The translations under genes and the position numbers were made by a program. From Sciscionella marina DSM 45152 (GTDB lineage Bacteria; Actinomycetota; Actinomycetes; Mycobacteriales; Pseudonocardiaceae): a stretch of 64,000 nucleotides of DNA. The notes below the pieces were generated by a model that searched no databases, was not told the DNA's origin, and saw only the letters and a list, made by a program, of their open reading frames with translations. Where the stretch lies: positions 1 through 64,000 of the forward strand of contig NZ_KB905436.1 in assembly GCF_000379465.1 (NCBI RefSeq), written 5' to 3'. Of the stretch, positions 40,138 through 49,481 are shown one piece after another (position 1 is the stretch's first letter; the number at the start of each line of letters is the position of its first letter).

Positions 40138-40737
40138 ATGAGCCGAGCCGAAGCCAAGACCCGCACCCGTGAGCTGCTGTTGGACGCCGCCGCGCTCACC
40201 TTCGCGCGCAAGGGATTCCACGGCGCCACGGTGGACGAGATCGCCGAAGCAGCCGGGTTCACGATCGGCGCGCTGTACGCCAACTTCGAGGGCAAGGAAC
40301 AGCTGTTCCTCGAACTGCTGTCCAGCCGGGCGAGCAGTCAGATCGCGGCCGCCGAGGAGTTGGTGCGCGAGGGCGCGGCGACGGCGACCGATCCGTTGCG
40401 GGCGATCAGCCAATACCTGGTGGACCTCGCGGACAAGGACGCGGATTTCGCGCCACTGCAGGCGGAGTTCTGGCTCTACGCGGTGCGCAATCCACATGTG
40501 CTGGACACCATGGCCGAGCAGATGCGCGAACCGCACGCCGCGCTCGCCCGGCTGATCACCGAATCCGTGGACACTCACGGGGTTCCCCCGGACACCGTGG
40601 CCACGGTGGTTTTCGCGTTGTTCCAAGGGCTCGTGCGACGGCGCAGGGTGGATCCGGCGAGCGCGCCACCCGAACTGTTCGCCAGCGCCCTGCAGTGGTT
40701 GTTCACCGGCATCGAGCACACGGAGGACACATCATGA
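40138..40737 (+). CDS. TetR-family regulator of the P450/EthA-like operon
   Basis: 199 residues from ATG 40138; GTG 40126 adds four residues and would be leaderless with the operator. The HTH has L-L-L-D-A-A-A-L-T-F-A-R-K-G-F-H-G-A-T and A-G-F-T-I-G-A-L-Y-A-N-F. The C-terminal domain contains Q-A-E-F-W-L-Y-A-V-R-N-P, common in monooxygenase regulators. ATGA overlap joins it to the P450 gene. It is analogous in role to EthR, but here it lies in the same operon rather than divergent. Confidence 0.92.
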   Translation: MSRAEAKTRTRELLLDAAALTFARKGFHGATVDEIAEAAGFTIGALYANFEGKEQLFLELLSSRASSQIAAAEELVREGAATATDPLRAISQYLVDLADKDADFAPLQAEFWLYAVRNPHVLDTMAEQMREPHAALARLITESVDTHGVPPDTVATVVFALFQGLVRRRRVDPASAPPELFASALQWLFTGIEHTEDTS

Positions 40738-41951
40738 CCGCCACCCAGGACACGGCACTGCAGACACTCTTCGATCCCGCCCGGCGCGCCGACCCCTATC
40801 CGGGATACCGGGCGCTGCGGGAGAATTCCCCGATCCTCGAGGCCGCGGACGCCCTGTTCGTGCTCACCAGGCAGGCCGACTGCGCCGCGGTGCTGCGGGA
40901 CAGCAGCTTCGGGCACGCGGAACCGGATCAGGCGCTCGCGCTGCGCCGAAGCCCCGACGAACTCCCGGAATCCCTGCTCGACGAGCACGGCAGGCCGGTG
41001 CGCTCGTTCCTCGTGCAGAACCCGCCCGAGCACACCCGATTGCGTAAACTGGTCAGCAGGGCGTTCACCCGCGGAACGGTCGCCGAACTCACCCCGCGCA
41101 TCGAGGAGATCACCGCACGACTGCTGGACGGGATCCTCGAACGCGGCGAACCGTTCGACCTGATCGACGAGCTCGCCTATCCGCTCCCGGTCGCGGTGAT
41201 CAGCGAACTGCTCGGCATTCCCGATGCGGACCGGGAACAGTTCGTGCGCTGGTCGCATGCCATGGCCCGGGGCCTGGACCCGGATTTCCTCATGCCGGAA
41301 GGGGTCCGGGAGAAACAGCTCGCGGCGCGGCTCGAATTCGGCGAGTATCTGCGCACGCTCGCGGCCGAGCGCCGCGCGCATCCCGGCGAGGACCTGATCT
41401 CCGGGCTGCTCGCCGTTCCCGGACTCGCCGAGCATGACCTGATCGCGACCTGCATCCTGTTGCTGATCGCCGGGCACGAGACCACGGTGAACCTCATCGG
41501 GAACGGAACACTCGCGCTGCTGCGCCATCCGGACCAGCTCGCCCTGCTCCGCGCGGAACCCGAGCGAGCCGAGGCCGCGGTGGAGGAACTGCTGCGTTAC
41601 GACTCTCCCGTACAGATGACCATGCGCCTCGCCAGGGAGGACGCCGAGGTCGGCGGGGTGGCGATTCCGTGTGGTGCGGCGATGATCCTGCTCGTTGGTT
41701 CGGCCAACCGCGATCCGGATGTGTTCGCCGAACCCGAGAACTTCGACATCGCCCGCAACCCCACGAAACATCTCGCGTTCGGCCAGGGCGTGCACTTCTG
41801 TCTCGGCGCACCGCTGGCCAGACTCGAGGGCCGGATCGTGCTCCGTGCCCTGTTCGAGCGCGTCCCCGAGCTCCGGCTCGCCGGAACCCCGGTGTGGAAG
41901 GACAACATCGTGTTGCGCGGTCTCCAGGAACTTCCCGTGGCGGTACGGTGA
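40734..41951 (+). CDS. Cytochrome P450 monooxygenase
   Basis: 405 residues, bacterial class I length. I-helix A-G-H-E-T-T (246-251), K-helix E285-L-L-R288, and heme loop F-G-Q-G-V-H-F-C356-L-G-A-P. ATG 40734 follows GGAGG by 7 bases and overlaps the tetR stop. Electrons would come from a ferredoxin system not present in this operon. It is coupled by GTGA to an EthA-like monooxygenase, suggesting that the two enzymes act in sequence on one lipophilic substrate, for example hydroxylation and ketone oxidation. Confidence 0.96.
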   Translation: MTATQDTALQTLFDPARRADPYPGYRALRENSPILEAADALFVLTRQADCAAVLRDSSFGHAEPDQALALRRSPDELPESLLDEHGRPVRSFLVQNPPEHTRLRKLVSRAFTRGTVAELTPRIEEITARLLDGILERGEPFDLIDELAYPLPVAVISELLGIPDADREQFVRWSHAMARGLDPDFLMPEGVREKQLAARLEFGEYLRTLAAERRAHPGEDLISGLLAVPGLAEHDLIATCILLLIAGHETTVNLIGNGTLALLRHPDQLALLRAEPERAEAAVEELLRYDSPVQMTMRLAREDAEVGGVAIPCGAAMILLVGSANRDPDVFAEPENFDIARNPTKHLAFGQGVHFCLGAPLARLEGRIVLRALFERVPELRLAGTPVWKDNIVLRGLQELPVAVR

Positions 41952-43396
41952 TCGCGGTGGACGAACACGTCGACGTGCTCATCATCGGCGCCGGGCTCTC
42001 CGGGATCGGCGCGGCCTGCCGCCTGCGCGCCACGCATCCGGGCAAGAGTTTCGCCGTGCTCGAGGCGCGTTCGGCGATCGGTGGAACCTGGGACCTGTTC
42101 CGTTATCCGGGAGTGCGCTCGGATTCGGACATGTTCACCCTCGGCTACGAATTCGCACCCTGGCCGTCCGCGCGTTCGCTCGCCGACGGGGAGTCCATCC
42201 GGGAATACGTGCGGCACACCGCGAACGAACACGGGATCACCGAACACATCCGGTTCGGCCACCGCGCGGTGCGCGCCGAGTGGTCCACGAGCACGGCGCG
42301 CTGGACGGTCGAGGTGCGGCACGCGGGTGAGACGACCAGGATCAGCTGCGGATTCCTGTTCGCCAACACCGGGTACTACCGCTATGACAAAGGATTCACC
42401 CCGGAGTTCCCCGGTGTCGAGCGGTACACCGGGACGCTCGTGCACCCGCAGCACTGGCCGGAAGAGCTGGACCACGCGGGCAAACGGGTGCTGGTGATCG
42501 GCAGCGGGGCCACCGCGGTGACCCTGGTCCCGGAACTGGCCGCGACCGCGAAACAGGTGACCATGCTGCAGCGGTCGCCGAGCTACGTGCTCCCGCTGCC
42601 GTCCACGGACAATACCGCGGTCCGGCTCACCCGGCTGCTCGGCACGCGGCTGGCCTATCCGCTCGTGCGGTGGAAACACATCCTGACCACACTGGCCTTC
42701 TTCAAGCTGAGCAGGCTGCGCCCGGAACTCGTGCGCGGACTCATCCGTACCGCGAACCAGCGCGCGCTCGGCGCCGATTACCCGGTCGACGTGCACTTCA
42801 ATCCCCGCTACCGGCCCTGGGACCAGCGGTTGTGCTTCGCGGGCGATGGGGACCTGTTCGCCGCGCTGCGCACTGGAACCGCGACGGTGCACACCGACAC
42901 CATCGAGACCTTCACCGCCGACGGGGTTCGGCTTTCCTCGGGCACCGAGCTCGCCGCCGATATCGTGATCACCGCGACCGGGCTGAATCTCCAGCTGCTC
43001 GGCGGGATGGAACTGCTCGTGGACTCCCGGCCGGTACACCCGGGGAATACCTTGGCGTACAAGGGAATGATGCTGTCCGGGGTACCGAACTTCGCGCTCA
43101 CCATCGGATACACGAACGCCTCCTGGACCCTCAAGGCCGATCTGGTCGCGAACTACGTCTGCCGCCTGATCGGGCACATGGACGCCCGCGGCTACCGGAT
43201 GGGCACCCCGCGCGCACCCGGGCGAGTGGCGCGCACCACGCCGCTGATCGATCTGCACTCCGGCTATGTGCGCCGCGGTATCGATGTGTTACCCAAGCAG
43301 GGGCCGAGGAAACCCTGGCGGCTGAACCAGAACTACCTGCGCGATGTGCTGTTACTGCGGCATGGGCGGATCGAGGACGGTATGCGTTTCGCCTAG
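41948..43396 (+). CDS. ethA: EthA-like Baeyer-Villiger flavin monooxygenase
   Basis: 482 residues. FAD motif I-I-G-A-G-L-S-G-I-G (12-21), Baeyer-Villiger fingerprint Y160-T-G-T-L-V-H-P-Q-H-W170, and NADPH motif V-I-G-S-G-A-T-A-V-T. Long stretches match the mycobacterial EthA sequence as I remember it: G-G-T-W-D-L-F-R-Y-P-G, A-Y-K-G-M-M-L-S-G, G-Y-T-N-A-S-W-T-L-K and W-R-L-N-Q-N-Y-L-R-D. EthA oxidises ketones and activates thioamide prodrugs. GTG 41948 overlaps the P450 stop. The physiological substrate is unknown. Confidence 0.92.
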   Translation: MIAVDEHVDVLIIGAGLSGIGAACRLRATHPGKSFAVLEARSAIGGTWDLFRYPGVRSDSDMFTLGYEFAPWPSARSLADGESIREYVRHTANEHGITEHIRFGHRAVRAEWSTSTARWTVEVRHAGETTRISCGFLFANTGYYRYDKGFTPEFPGVERYTGTLVHPQHWPEELDHAGKRVLVIGSGATAVTLVPELAATAKQVTMLQRSPSYVLPLPSTDNTAVRLTRLLGTRLAYPLVRWKHILTTLAFFKLSRLRPELVRGLIRTANQRALGADYPVDVHFNPRYRPWDQRLCFAGDGDLFAALRTGTATVHTDTIETFTADGVRLSSGTELAADIVITATGLNLQLLGGMELLVDSRPVHPGNTLAYKGMMLSGVPNFALTIGYTNASWTLKADLVANYVCRLIGHMDARGYRMGTPRAPGRVARTTPLIDLHSGYVRRGIDVLPKQGPRKPWRLNQNYLRDVLLLRHGRIEDGMRFA

Positions 43397-44634
43397 CAGA
43401 TCGAATCGCTCGGTTTCGGGTTCGTCAGGCCGAATGCCGGGCGCAGCAGGATGCCCGCGTAGGTCCCGCCGACCGCCATGATCCCCCATAGCCAGCCGTG
43501 CAGGCTGAACGAGGCGATGCCGGAGAAGTACGCGCCGATATTGCAGCCGCCCGCCATGCGCGCGCCGAAGCCCATCAGGATCCCGCCGAGCACGGCACCG
43601 AGCGCGGTACGCCAGGGCACATTGCGGTGCAGGATGAACGCACCGGCGAGCGCCGAGGCGATCAGCGCGCCGATCATGATCCCGAAGTCCATCACCGAGG
43701 TCTTGTCCGCGAGCACCGAGGCATCGAGTTCCGCGGCGTGCTCTGGCACCCGCCAGTACGCGGAGCCGGAGATGTCGATACCGAGCCAGCCGGACAGTTT
43801 CGCGCCCCACAGGCTGAACGCGGAGGTGATACCCCACGGTCCCCCGGAGACGAACAGGGTCGCGGCGTTGAGCACGGCGAGCACGATCGCGCCCGCCCAC
43901 AGCGGCCAGGAACCGCGCAGCACCCGCGCGATCCCGCGGGCAGCGGGCGGGCGCCCCGCGGGTGGTGGATTGCGTTTGCGTTGCACCAGAACCGAAATCC
44001 CGACGATCACGCCGATGATCGCGCAAGAGATCAGCACCGCGCCCGGATAACCGAGCGGGGTGTCGGCGAACGAGACCGTAGGGCCGATCTTCTGCAGCGT
44101 GGTGATCCAGTTCGCCGCGAAGGCGCTCGCGATCGAACCGAGGATGAACCCGCCGAGCGTGTAGATGATCGCGGTCTGCCCACTGCCCACCGCGAACAGG
44201 GTGCCGGACGCGCAGGAGCCGCCGATCTGCATGCCGACCCCGAACAGGAAGGCACCGAGCGCCACACCGACGCCCGCGGGAAGCACATTTCCTTCCGGTG
44301 CCCCGGAAAGGCTCGTCCCGGTGCCGAGCACCACGGAGAACAGCACGCAGGCGACCGCGAGCATCAGCATGTGCGCGCGCAGCGCCGTGCCCTGCCCCAC
44401 CGTCGCCAGCTGCCGCCAGGCCGAAGTGAACCCGAACCGCGAGTGGAACAGCGCCAGCCCGAGCAGCAGGCCGAACACGTAGAGCAGGGTGAGTTTCCAG
44501 CCCGCCGCGTTGAACACCGCGGCGCCAAGCGCGACCGCGAGGAGAACACCGACCGCGACCACTCCGGCCCGTGCCGCGGGTGCGCGCTCGATCACCGGCC
44601 GCCTGGCCGATCGCACGGCCTCGATTACCGCCAT
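43393..44634 (-). CDS. YeeE/YedE-family sulfur-compound transporter
   Basis: 413 residues from ATG 44634 with GGAGGACGG upstream. Around ten membrane helices are arranged as two repeats. The key cysteines lie in I-G-G-S-C-A-S-G-T-L and A-G-G-C-N-I-G-A, the positions used by the thiosulfate channel TsuA. It probably takes up thiosulfate or a related thiol compound. It usually pairs with TusA-like or rhodanese proteins, none of which is seen here. Its end overlaps the EthA-like stop by 4 bp (convergent). Confidence 0.9.
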   Translation of the reverse strand: MAVIEAVRSARRPVIERAPAARAGVVAVGVLLAVALGAAVFNAAGWKLTLLYVFGLLLGLALFHSRFGFTSAWRQLATVGQGTALRAHMLMLAVACVLFSVVLGTGTSLSGAPEGNVLPAGVGVALGAFLFGVGMQIGGSCASGTLFAVGSGQTAIIYTLGGFILGSIASAFAANWITTLQKIGPTVSFADTPLGYPGAVLISCAIIGVIVGISVLVQRKRNPPPAGRPPAARGIARVLRGSWPLWAGAIVLAVLNAATLFVSGGPWGITSAFSLWGAKLSGWLGIDISGSAYWRVPEHAAELDASVLADKTSVMDFGIMIGALIASALAGAFILHRNVPWRTALGAVLGGILMGFGARMAGGCNIGAYFSGIASFSLHGWLWGIMAVGGTYAGILLRPAFGLTNPKPSDSIC

Positions 44635-44726
44635 CCGTCCTCCGTTCAGCTCACTGTCCGGCAGCGTAATGCGCGCCCACGCCCGGTTTCCCGGATGTCC
44701 ATTCCTCGGGACGCTATCCTTGGTCC

Positions 44727-45674
44727 ATGCAGGCGATCCAGTCACCGGATGAGTACGCGGAGCTACGAAACTCGCTCGAATTCTGGGAACCGCACGCGCG
44801 CACCGCGTTCGACTCGGCCGGGCTGGCGCAACCGGAGCACTTCACCGTCCCCGGGGAGAGCACGAACCCGGTATTGGTCGGAGACAACGGTTTCGTGGTG
44901 AAATTCTACGGGGAGCACTGGTGCGGACCCGACAGCCTGGCCACCGAGACCGAGGCTTACCAGGTGCTCGCCGGATCGGGGCTGCCGGTCCCCGAACCGG
45001 TGGCCCGCGGCGACCTCTTCCCCGGCGGCGAACACTGGCCCTGGCCGTTCCTGGTGTGTACCGTCGTGCCGGGGCGCGCGTGGCCCGAGGCGATCGGAAA
45101 AGCGGACAGGACAACCGAACTCGCCCTCGCCGCCCACGCGGGGACCCTGCTGCGCGGCCTCAACGATCTCCCACTGACCGGGAACGCACTGTTGCGCCCG
45201 GATTCCCCGGTGTTCGCCGAACTACTCGCCGAGCGCCGCGCGGTCACCGTCGCCGAACACCGGGAATGGGGGTACCTCGCCCGGGAACTGCTCGACTCGC
45301 TCGAGGAGCAGCTACCGGATGTCCGGGAACTGCTCGGCGCACCCGCCTTCGTGCACGGCGATCTGCACGGGCGCAACCTGTTCGTGGACGCCGAGCGCGC
45401 CGAACTCACCGGGCTGGTCGACTTCACCGACGTATACGCGGGAAACCCGTACTACGGCCTGGTTCAGCTGCACCTGAACACCTTCCGCGCCGACCGCGAA
45501 CTGCTCGCCACCGCATTGGACGTCGCCGGGTGGGCGCACGGCCCGGACTTCGCACGCACCATGCTGGGATTCACCCTGCTGCACGACTTCGACGTGTTCG
45601 AAGAGGTTCCGCTCGATCTGACCGGAATCACCGATTACGCCGAGCTCGCCGAAGTGTTGTGGGGGCTCGAATGA
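44727..45674 (+). CDS. Aminoglycoside phosphotransferase-family kinase
   Basis: 315 residues of the APH/choline-kinase fold. An N-lobe Lys lies in F-V-V-K-F-Y-G. The catalytic loop is F-V-H-G-D-L-H-G-R-N-L-F-V and the metal-binding Asp lies in G-L-V-D-F-T-D. Members phosphorylate aminoglycosides, macrolides, homoserine or small metabolites; the large divergence prevents choosing. It stands alone, so a metabolic or resistance role cannot be told apart. ATG 44727 gives the expected N-lobe. Confidence 0.85.
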   Translation: MQAIQSPDEYAELRNSLEFWEPHARTAFDSAGLAQPEHFTVPGESTNPVLVGDNGFVVKFYGEHWCGPDSLATETEAYQVLAGSGLPVPEPVARGDLFPGGEHWPWPFLVCTVVPGRAWPEAIGKADRTTELALAAHAGTLLRGLNDLPLTGNALLRPDSPVFAELLAERRAVTVAEHREWGYLARELLDSLEEQLPDVRELLGAPAFVHGDLHGRNLFVDAERAELTGLVDFTDVYAGNPYYGLVQLHLNTFRADRELLATALDVAGWAHGPDFARTMLGFTLLHDFDVFEEVPLDLTGITDYAELAEVLWGLE

Positions 45675-45687
45675 GTAGTTGCTGAAC

Positions 45688-45729
45688 ACCACCCCCTCGG
45701 CCCGGTGGTAGAGAAACCGGATCGGTTTC
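45688..45729. terminator. Candidate double hairpin between convergent genes
   Basis: ACCACC (45688-45693) pairs with GGTGGT (45704-45709), and GAAACC (45713-45718) with GGTTTC (45724-45729). They sit in the 70-bp gap between the phosphotransferase stop and the convergent tetR stop. Stems are short, so confidence is limited. Confidence 0.35.
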
Positions 45730-45744
45730 CGGAGACCAGTCCGG

Positions 45745-46332
45745 TCAGGCACTCGATTCGAGCGCGGCTCGCAGGGTGCGAAGACAGGTGGCGCGTACCT
45801 CTTCCCTGCTGATCTCCCTGCGCCGCAGCCATTCCACGCACATCGCGCGGATGAACTCCAGCCAGGCCAGCAGCGCGGCCGAGGCGAGTTCGCGTTCGTG
45901 CCCGGTGTAGCCGTACGCGTCGAGCATGCGGGCACGCAGTTCGTTCAGCTCCGCCGAGATGATGCCCTGCACGGCGGGATCGCGAGCGGGTTCACCGGTG
46001 TTGGCTTCGAGCACGAGCCCGGGATGCGTGGCGAAGAACTCGATGTGCGCGTCCAGGCCGGCGGTGATCTGTTCGTCCAGCCCAGCGCCGGACTCCAGCG
46101 CGATACCGGCGAGCAGCTGGTCGGCGGCGCGCTGGTACACGGCGGCGAAGTACTCCGCCTTGCCGGGGAAGTAGTGATACAGCAACGCCCGGGACACCCC
46201 GGCGTACTCGGCCGCGCCCGCCATCGAGACCTCGGCGTAGGGGTGCGCGGTGAACACCTCGGCACCCATCTCGAGCAGGTGTTCGCGGCGCTGCCGCGGG
46301 GAAAGCCGTCGTCGTGGTGCGGGCACGAACAC
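45745..46332 (-). CDS. TetR-family regulator
   Basis: 195 residues. HTH ~14-60 with L-L-E-M-G-A-E-V-F-T and A-G-V-S-R-A-L-L-Y-H-Y-F-P-G-K. The C-terminal domain includes H-I-E-F-F-A-T-H-P-G-L-V and L-L-A-W-L-E-F-I-R. It is divergent from the DUF2867 gene; the shared region contains the partly symmetric ATTGTACATGAAT around 46374-46386, a possible binding site. Confidence 0.9.
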   Translation of the reverse strand: MFVPAPRRRLSPRQRREHLLEMGAEVFTAHPYAEVSMAGAAEYAGVSRALLYHYFPGKAEYFAAVYQRAADQLLAGIALESGAGLDEQITAGLDAHIEFFATHPGLVLEANTGEPARDPAVQGIISAELNELRARMLDAYGYTGHERELASAALLAWLEFIRAMCVEWLRRREISREEVRATCLRTLRAALESSA

Positions 46333-46405
46333 TCCAGGTTCAGCGATGGTTGACCGGGACCGCCTGTCGACTTATTGTACATGAATCTAATAGCGGAGGT
46401 GTTCG

Positions 46406-46864
46406 ATGACCGTGCGCAGGATCGAGGTGCCGGAACGGTTGGGCGCGCTCGCCGCGCTGCCCGGCTGTGATTACACGGTAGCGTTCGCCGCGCGGAGCGC
46501 CGAGCAGCGCAGCCCGGAGCAGTGGGCGCGCGCGGTCTTCGAGGGCGGTTCCCCGGTCATGCGGACCTTCCTGCGCACCGGCTGGTCGCTGGCGCTGGGT
46601 TTCCGGCTCGGCCCCAATGGTTCGCCGCAGCATGTGCTCGGCTGGCGCCTGGTCTCGGCGGACGACACCGCCGCGGTTGTCGAGCAGGAATCTCCTCTGA
46701 TGCTCGCGCGCAATGTGTTCTGGCCGGACGGGGACCGCATCGTATGGGGCACCTTCGTGCGCTACCGCAACGGCGCGGCACGCCTGATCTGGCCGCCGGT
46801 ATCGCTGGTGCACGTGCGCACCGCGCATCCCCTGCTGCGCAAGGCGGTCAGCGCACATCCCTGA
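46406..46864 (+). CDS. DUF2867 family protein
   Basis: 152 residues. The DUF2867 pattern is clear: W-A-R-A-V-F-E-G-G-S-P near residue 40, L-G-F-R-L-G-P-N-G-S-P-Q-H-V-L-G-W-R and V-H-V-R-T-A-H-P-L-L near the end. The fold is probably SRPBCC-like, with a hydrophobic cavity; function is unknown. GGAGG precedes the ATG by about 6 bases. Probably repressed by the divergent TetR protein. The end overlaps the convergent decarboxylase gene by 17 bp. Confidence 0.8.
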   Translation: MTVRRIEVPERLGALAALPGCDYTVAFAARSAEQRSPEQWARAVFEGGSPVMRTFLRTGWSLALGFRLGPNGSPQHVLGWRLVSADDTAAVVEQESPLMLARNVFWPDGDRIVWGTFVRYRNGAARLIWPPVSLVHVRTAHPLLRKAVSAHP

Positions 46865-48233
46865 CCAGTTCCCCGATCCGCCCGCACAGCCATTCGCTCC
46901 ACTGCTCGTGTTCGGGTTTCATCAGCACGCTGCGCAGGATCCGCCCGCCCGGCCGGTCGGCCCGCACCGGGTGCCCGCGCGCGGCCAGTGCCTCGGCGCT
47001 GACCCCGTAGGTGGCGAGGAAAACCGAATCCCCGGGTTCGGCGCTCATCCCCTTCTCCAGCACCTCGGCGCTGATCCGGTCCACATCGGAGAGTCGCTCC
47101 GCGCGCGGGAGATAGCCGAGAATGTCCAGTTCGGGACGCTGATAGGGAACGAGCAGGCCGGATTCGGTGAGCAGTTCATGCCAGCGCAGCGCGGCGCGCC
47201 TGCCGGGCCGCAGCACCGCGCCGAGCCCATCCGCGGTGAGCGGGAGCAGCCGCATGGTCAGCCATAGTGCGGCGGCCGCGGCACCGGCGCGCGAGCACTC
47301 CAGGGAGATCTCGCCCAGATGCAGCTCGTCCGAGGTGAAGTAGGTATAGGGCGAGTCGTGCCGGTAGAAGCGGCCGACCGAAGGATCGGCGTGCAGCACG
47401 GCACCGCAGCCGTAGGGCTGCAGCCCGTGTTTGTGCGGATCCACGACGACCGAATCGCAGGCGGCGATGGCGGTGTACGGGGCGGCGGTCACGCCATCGG
47501 GACCGTCATCGGCGATCAGGGTGAAGAAGCCGCCGTACGCCGCGTCCACGTGCAGCCGCACCCCGTAACGGTCGCGTAGTTCGAGTGCTTCGTGGACCGG
47601 GTCGATCGCGCCGAGCCCGGTGGTGCCCGCGGTGAGCACCACGGTGCCGATATTTTCCTGACGCAGCAAGGATTCCAGCGCGTCGAGGTCCATCCGGCCG
47701 GCCGCGTCGGTGGCCACCGGACGGGCGGGCACGCCGAGCAGGTGCGCCATCCGCGCGTGCGTGTAGTGCGCATCCGCGCTGTAGGCGATCGCGGTGCCCG
47801 GGCGCAGCTCACGCGCCACGAAGAGGGCCTCGAGGTTCGCGATGGTGCCGCTGGTGGTGAGGTGGCCCAGATGCGTGCCGAAACCGAACATGGCGGCGAG
47901 GCGAGCGATGACCTCGCGCTCCATCGCCGCGGTCGCCGGTCCCCCGTCCAGCGCGTGGTTGTTGGGGTTGATCAGCATCGCGGCCAGCTGCCCGGCAACA
48001 GCGGCCGGATGCGGTGGTTTGAGCATCTGGCCCGCGTACCGGGGATGGGCGAACGGGTAATTGTCCCGCAACCGGTCCAGCAGTTCACCGAACGCCGCGC
48101 CGAACTCACCGTCGCCCACCTCGAGCGCGGGGTGGGCGGCGAAGCCGCCGTACTCCGCCTCCCATTTCCCGATCTCGTCGATACCGTGCGCGAGCCAGTG
48201 CTTGAGGTCCACGATGACAATCTTGCCATCCAC
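46848..48233 (-). CDS. PLP-dependent group II decarboxylase
   Basis: 461 residues from GTG 48233. The PLP domain has H-L-T-T-S-G-T-I-A-N, the Asp of H-V-D-A-A-Y-G-G-F and the Schiff-base Lys in V-V-V-D-P-H-K-H-G-L. It resembles glutamate, tyrosine and diaminobutyrate decarboxylases; substrate selectivity is not readable. It lies 8 bp downstream of an acyl-CoA dehydrogenase gene at the end of a beta-oxidation-type operon, an unexpected position. The start is uncertain because no strong ribosome site is visible. Confidence 0.85.
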   Translation of the reverse strand: MDGKIVIVDLKHWLAHGIDEIGKWEAEYGGFAAHPALEVGDGEFGAAFGELLDRLRDNYPFAHPRYAGQMLKPPHPAAVAGQLAAMLINPNNHALDGGPATAAMEREVIARLAAMFGFGTHLGHLTTSGTIANLEALFVARELRPGTAIAYSADAHYTHARMAHLLGVPARPVATDAAGRMDLDALESLLRQENIGTVVLTAGTTGLGAIDPVHEALELRDRYGVRLHVDAAYGGFFTLIADDGPDGVTAAPYTAIAACDSVVVDPHKHGLQPYGCGAVLHADPSVGRFYRHDSPYTYFTSDELHLGEISLECSRAGAAAAALWLTMRLLPLTADGLGAVLRPGRRAALRWHELLTESGLLVPYQRPELDILGYLPRAERLSDVDRISAEVLEKGMSAEPGDSVFLATYGVSAEALAARGHPVRADRPGGRILRSVLMKPEHEQWSEWLCGRIGELVRDVR

Positions 48234-48241
48234 GGAGCCCG

Positions 48242-49477
48242 TTATCTGCCGAGCAGCCCCTTGGCGATATGGGTGACCTGTATTTCGTTGCTGCCCGCGT
48301 AGATCATCAGCGACTTCGCGTCCCTGGCGAGCTGTTCGACCCGGTATTCGGTCATGTATCCGTTGCCACCGAACAGTTGCACGGCCTCCATGGCGACCTC
48401 GGTGGCCGCCTGGGAGGAGTACAGCTTCATCGCCGAGGCCTCGGCCAGGCTCGGGGATTTGCCCGCACGGCCGGCCTCCAGGGCGTGGAAGACCATATTG
48501 CGCACGTTGATCCGGGCCACCTCCATGTTCGCCAGTTTGAGCTGGACGAGCTGGAAACTGCCGATATCCCGGCCCCACAAGCTGCGATTGTTCGCGTAGT
48601 CCACGCACAACCGCACGCATTCCTCGATGATGCCCAGCGACAGCGCGGCCACCCCGACCCGTTCGAGGGTGAAGCTGGACTTCACCTCGCTGGTGGTGTC
48701 CTCCCCGCTCGCCCGGTCCTCGGTCTCGCCGAGCAGGTGCTCGCGTCCGAGCCGGACGTCGTCGAAGAACAGTTCCCCGGTCGGGGAGGACATGATGCCC
48801 ATCTTCTTGAACGGTTTGCCCTGGGTCAGGCCCGACATCCCGGATTCGAGCACGAAGGAGAGCACCTTGCGGTCCCGCACCGGAGTTCCGTCGCCCTCAT
48901 CGAGCTTGGCGTAGACCACCAGCACATCGGCGTACGGGCCGTTGGTGATGAAGGTCTTCTGTCCATTGAGGACATAACCGTCTCCGTCCCTGCGAACCAC
49001 GGTCTTCATCCCGCCGAGCGCGTCCGAGCCCGAATCCGGCTCGGTGATCGCCCAGGCTCCGACGTGTTCGAAGGTGGCCAGCTTCGGCAGCCAGCGCTCC
49101 TGCTGGGCCAGGGTGCCCTTGCTCATGATGGTCTGCGCGGTGAGCCCGATCGAGACGCCCATGGAGACCACGATGCCCAGGCTCACCCCGGCGAGCTCGC
49201 TGATCGCGATCATCGCCATGGACTCGTTACCGCCGAACGCCGATCCGCCACCGGAGCCGGAACTGGATTCCTTGCCCTGCTTGCGTTTCTCCAGCAGCTT
49301 GGTGGTCTGCTCGCGAGCCAGCGCGTCGATCCCGAAGGCGGCGAACAGCGTGCGGATCACCTCGTACGGGGGCAGCTCCCCGGATTCGAGCTCATCGGTG
49401 CGCGGGCGGATCTCCTTGTCGATGAACTCGCGGATCGAGTCCCGGATGAGCAGTTCGGTTTCCGACCATTCGATCAT
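48242..49477 (-). CDS. Acyl-CoA dehydrogenase
   Basis: 411 residues. Three-domain ACAD fold with A-W-A-I-T-E-P-D-S-G-S-D for FAD/substrate contact and Q-L-F-G-G-N-G-Y near the end. Residues 62-84 form a Ser/Gly-rich insert (G-K-E-S-S-S-G-S-G-G-G-S). The usual MCAD catalytic Glu position reads I-Y-A394-G-S, while E272 in F-T-L-E-R-V-G aligns with the catalytic Glu of isovaleryl- and long-chain enzymes. So an IVD/LCAD-like base is expected, favouring branched or bulky acyl-CoA. It sits 4 bp after the SDR gene. Confidence 0.92.
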   Translation of the reverse strand: MIEWSETELLIRDSIREFIDKEIRPRTDELESGELPPYEVIRTLFAAFGIDALAREQTTKLLEKRKQGKESSSGSGGGSAFGGNESMAMIAISELAGVSLGIVVSMGVSIGLTAQTIMSKGTLAQQERWLPKLATFEHVGAWAITEPDSGSDALGGMKTVVRRDGDGYVLNGQKTFITNGPYADVLVVYAKLDEGDGTPVRDRKVLSFVLESGMSGLTQGKPFKKMGIMSSPTGELFFDDVRLGREHLLGETEDRASGEDTTSEVKSSFTLERVGVAALSLGIIEECVRLCVDYANNRSLWGRDIGSFQLVQLKLANMEVARINVRNMVFHALEAGRAGKSPSLAEASAMKLYSSQAATEVAMEAVQLFGGNGYMTEYRVEQLARDAKSLMIYAGSNEIQVTHIAKGLLGR

Positions 49478-49481
49478 GCGA

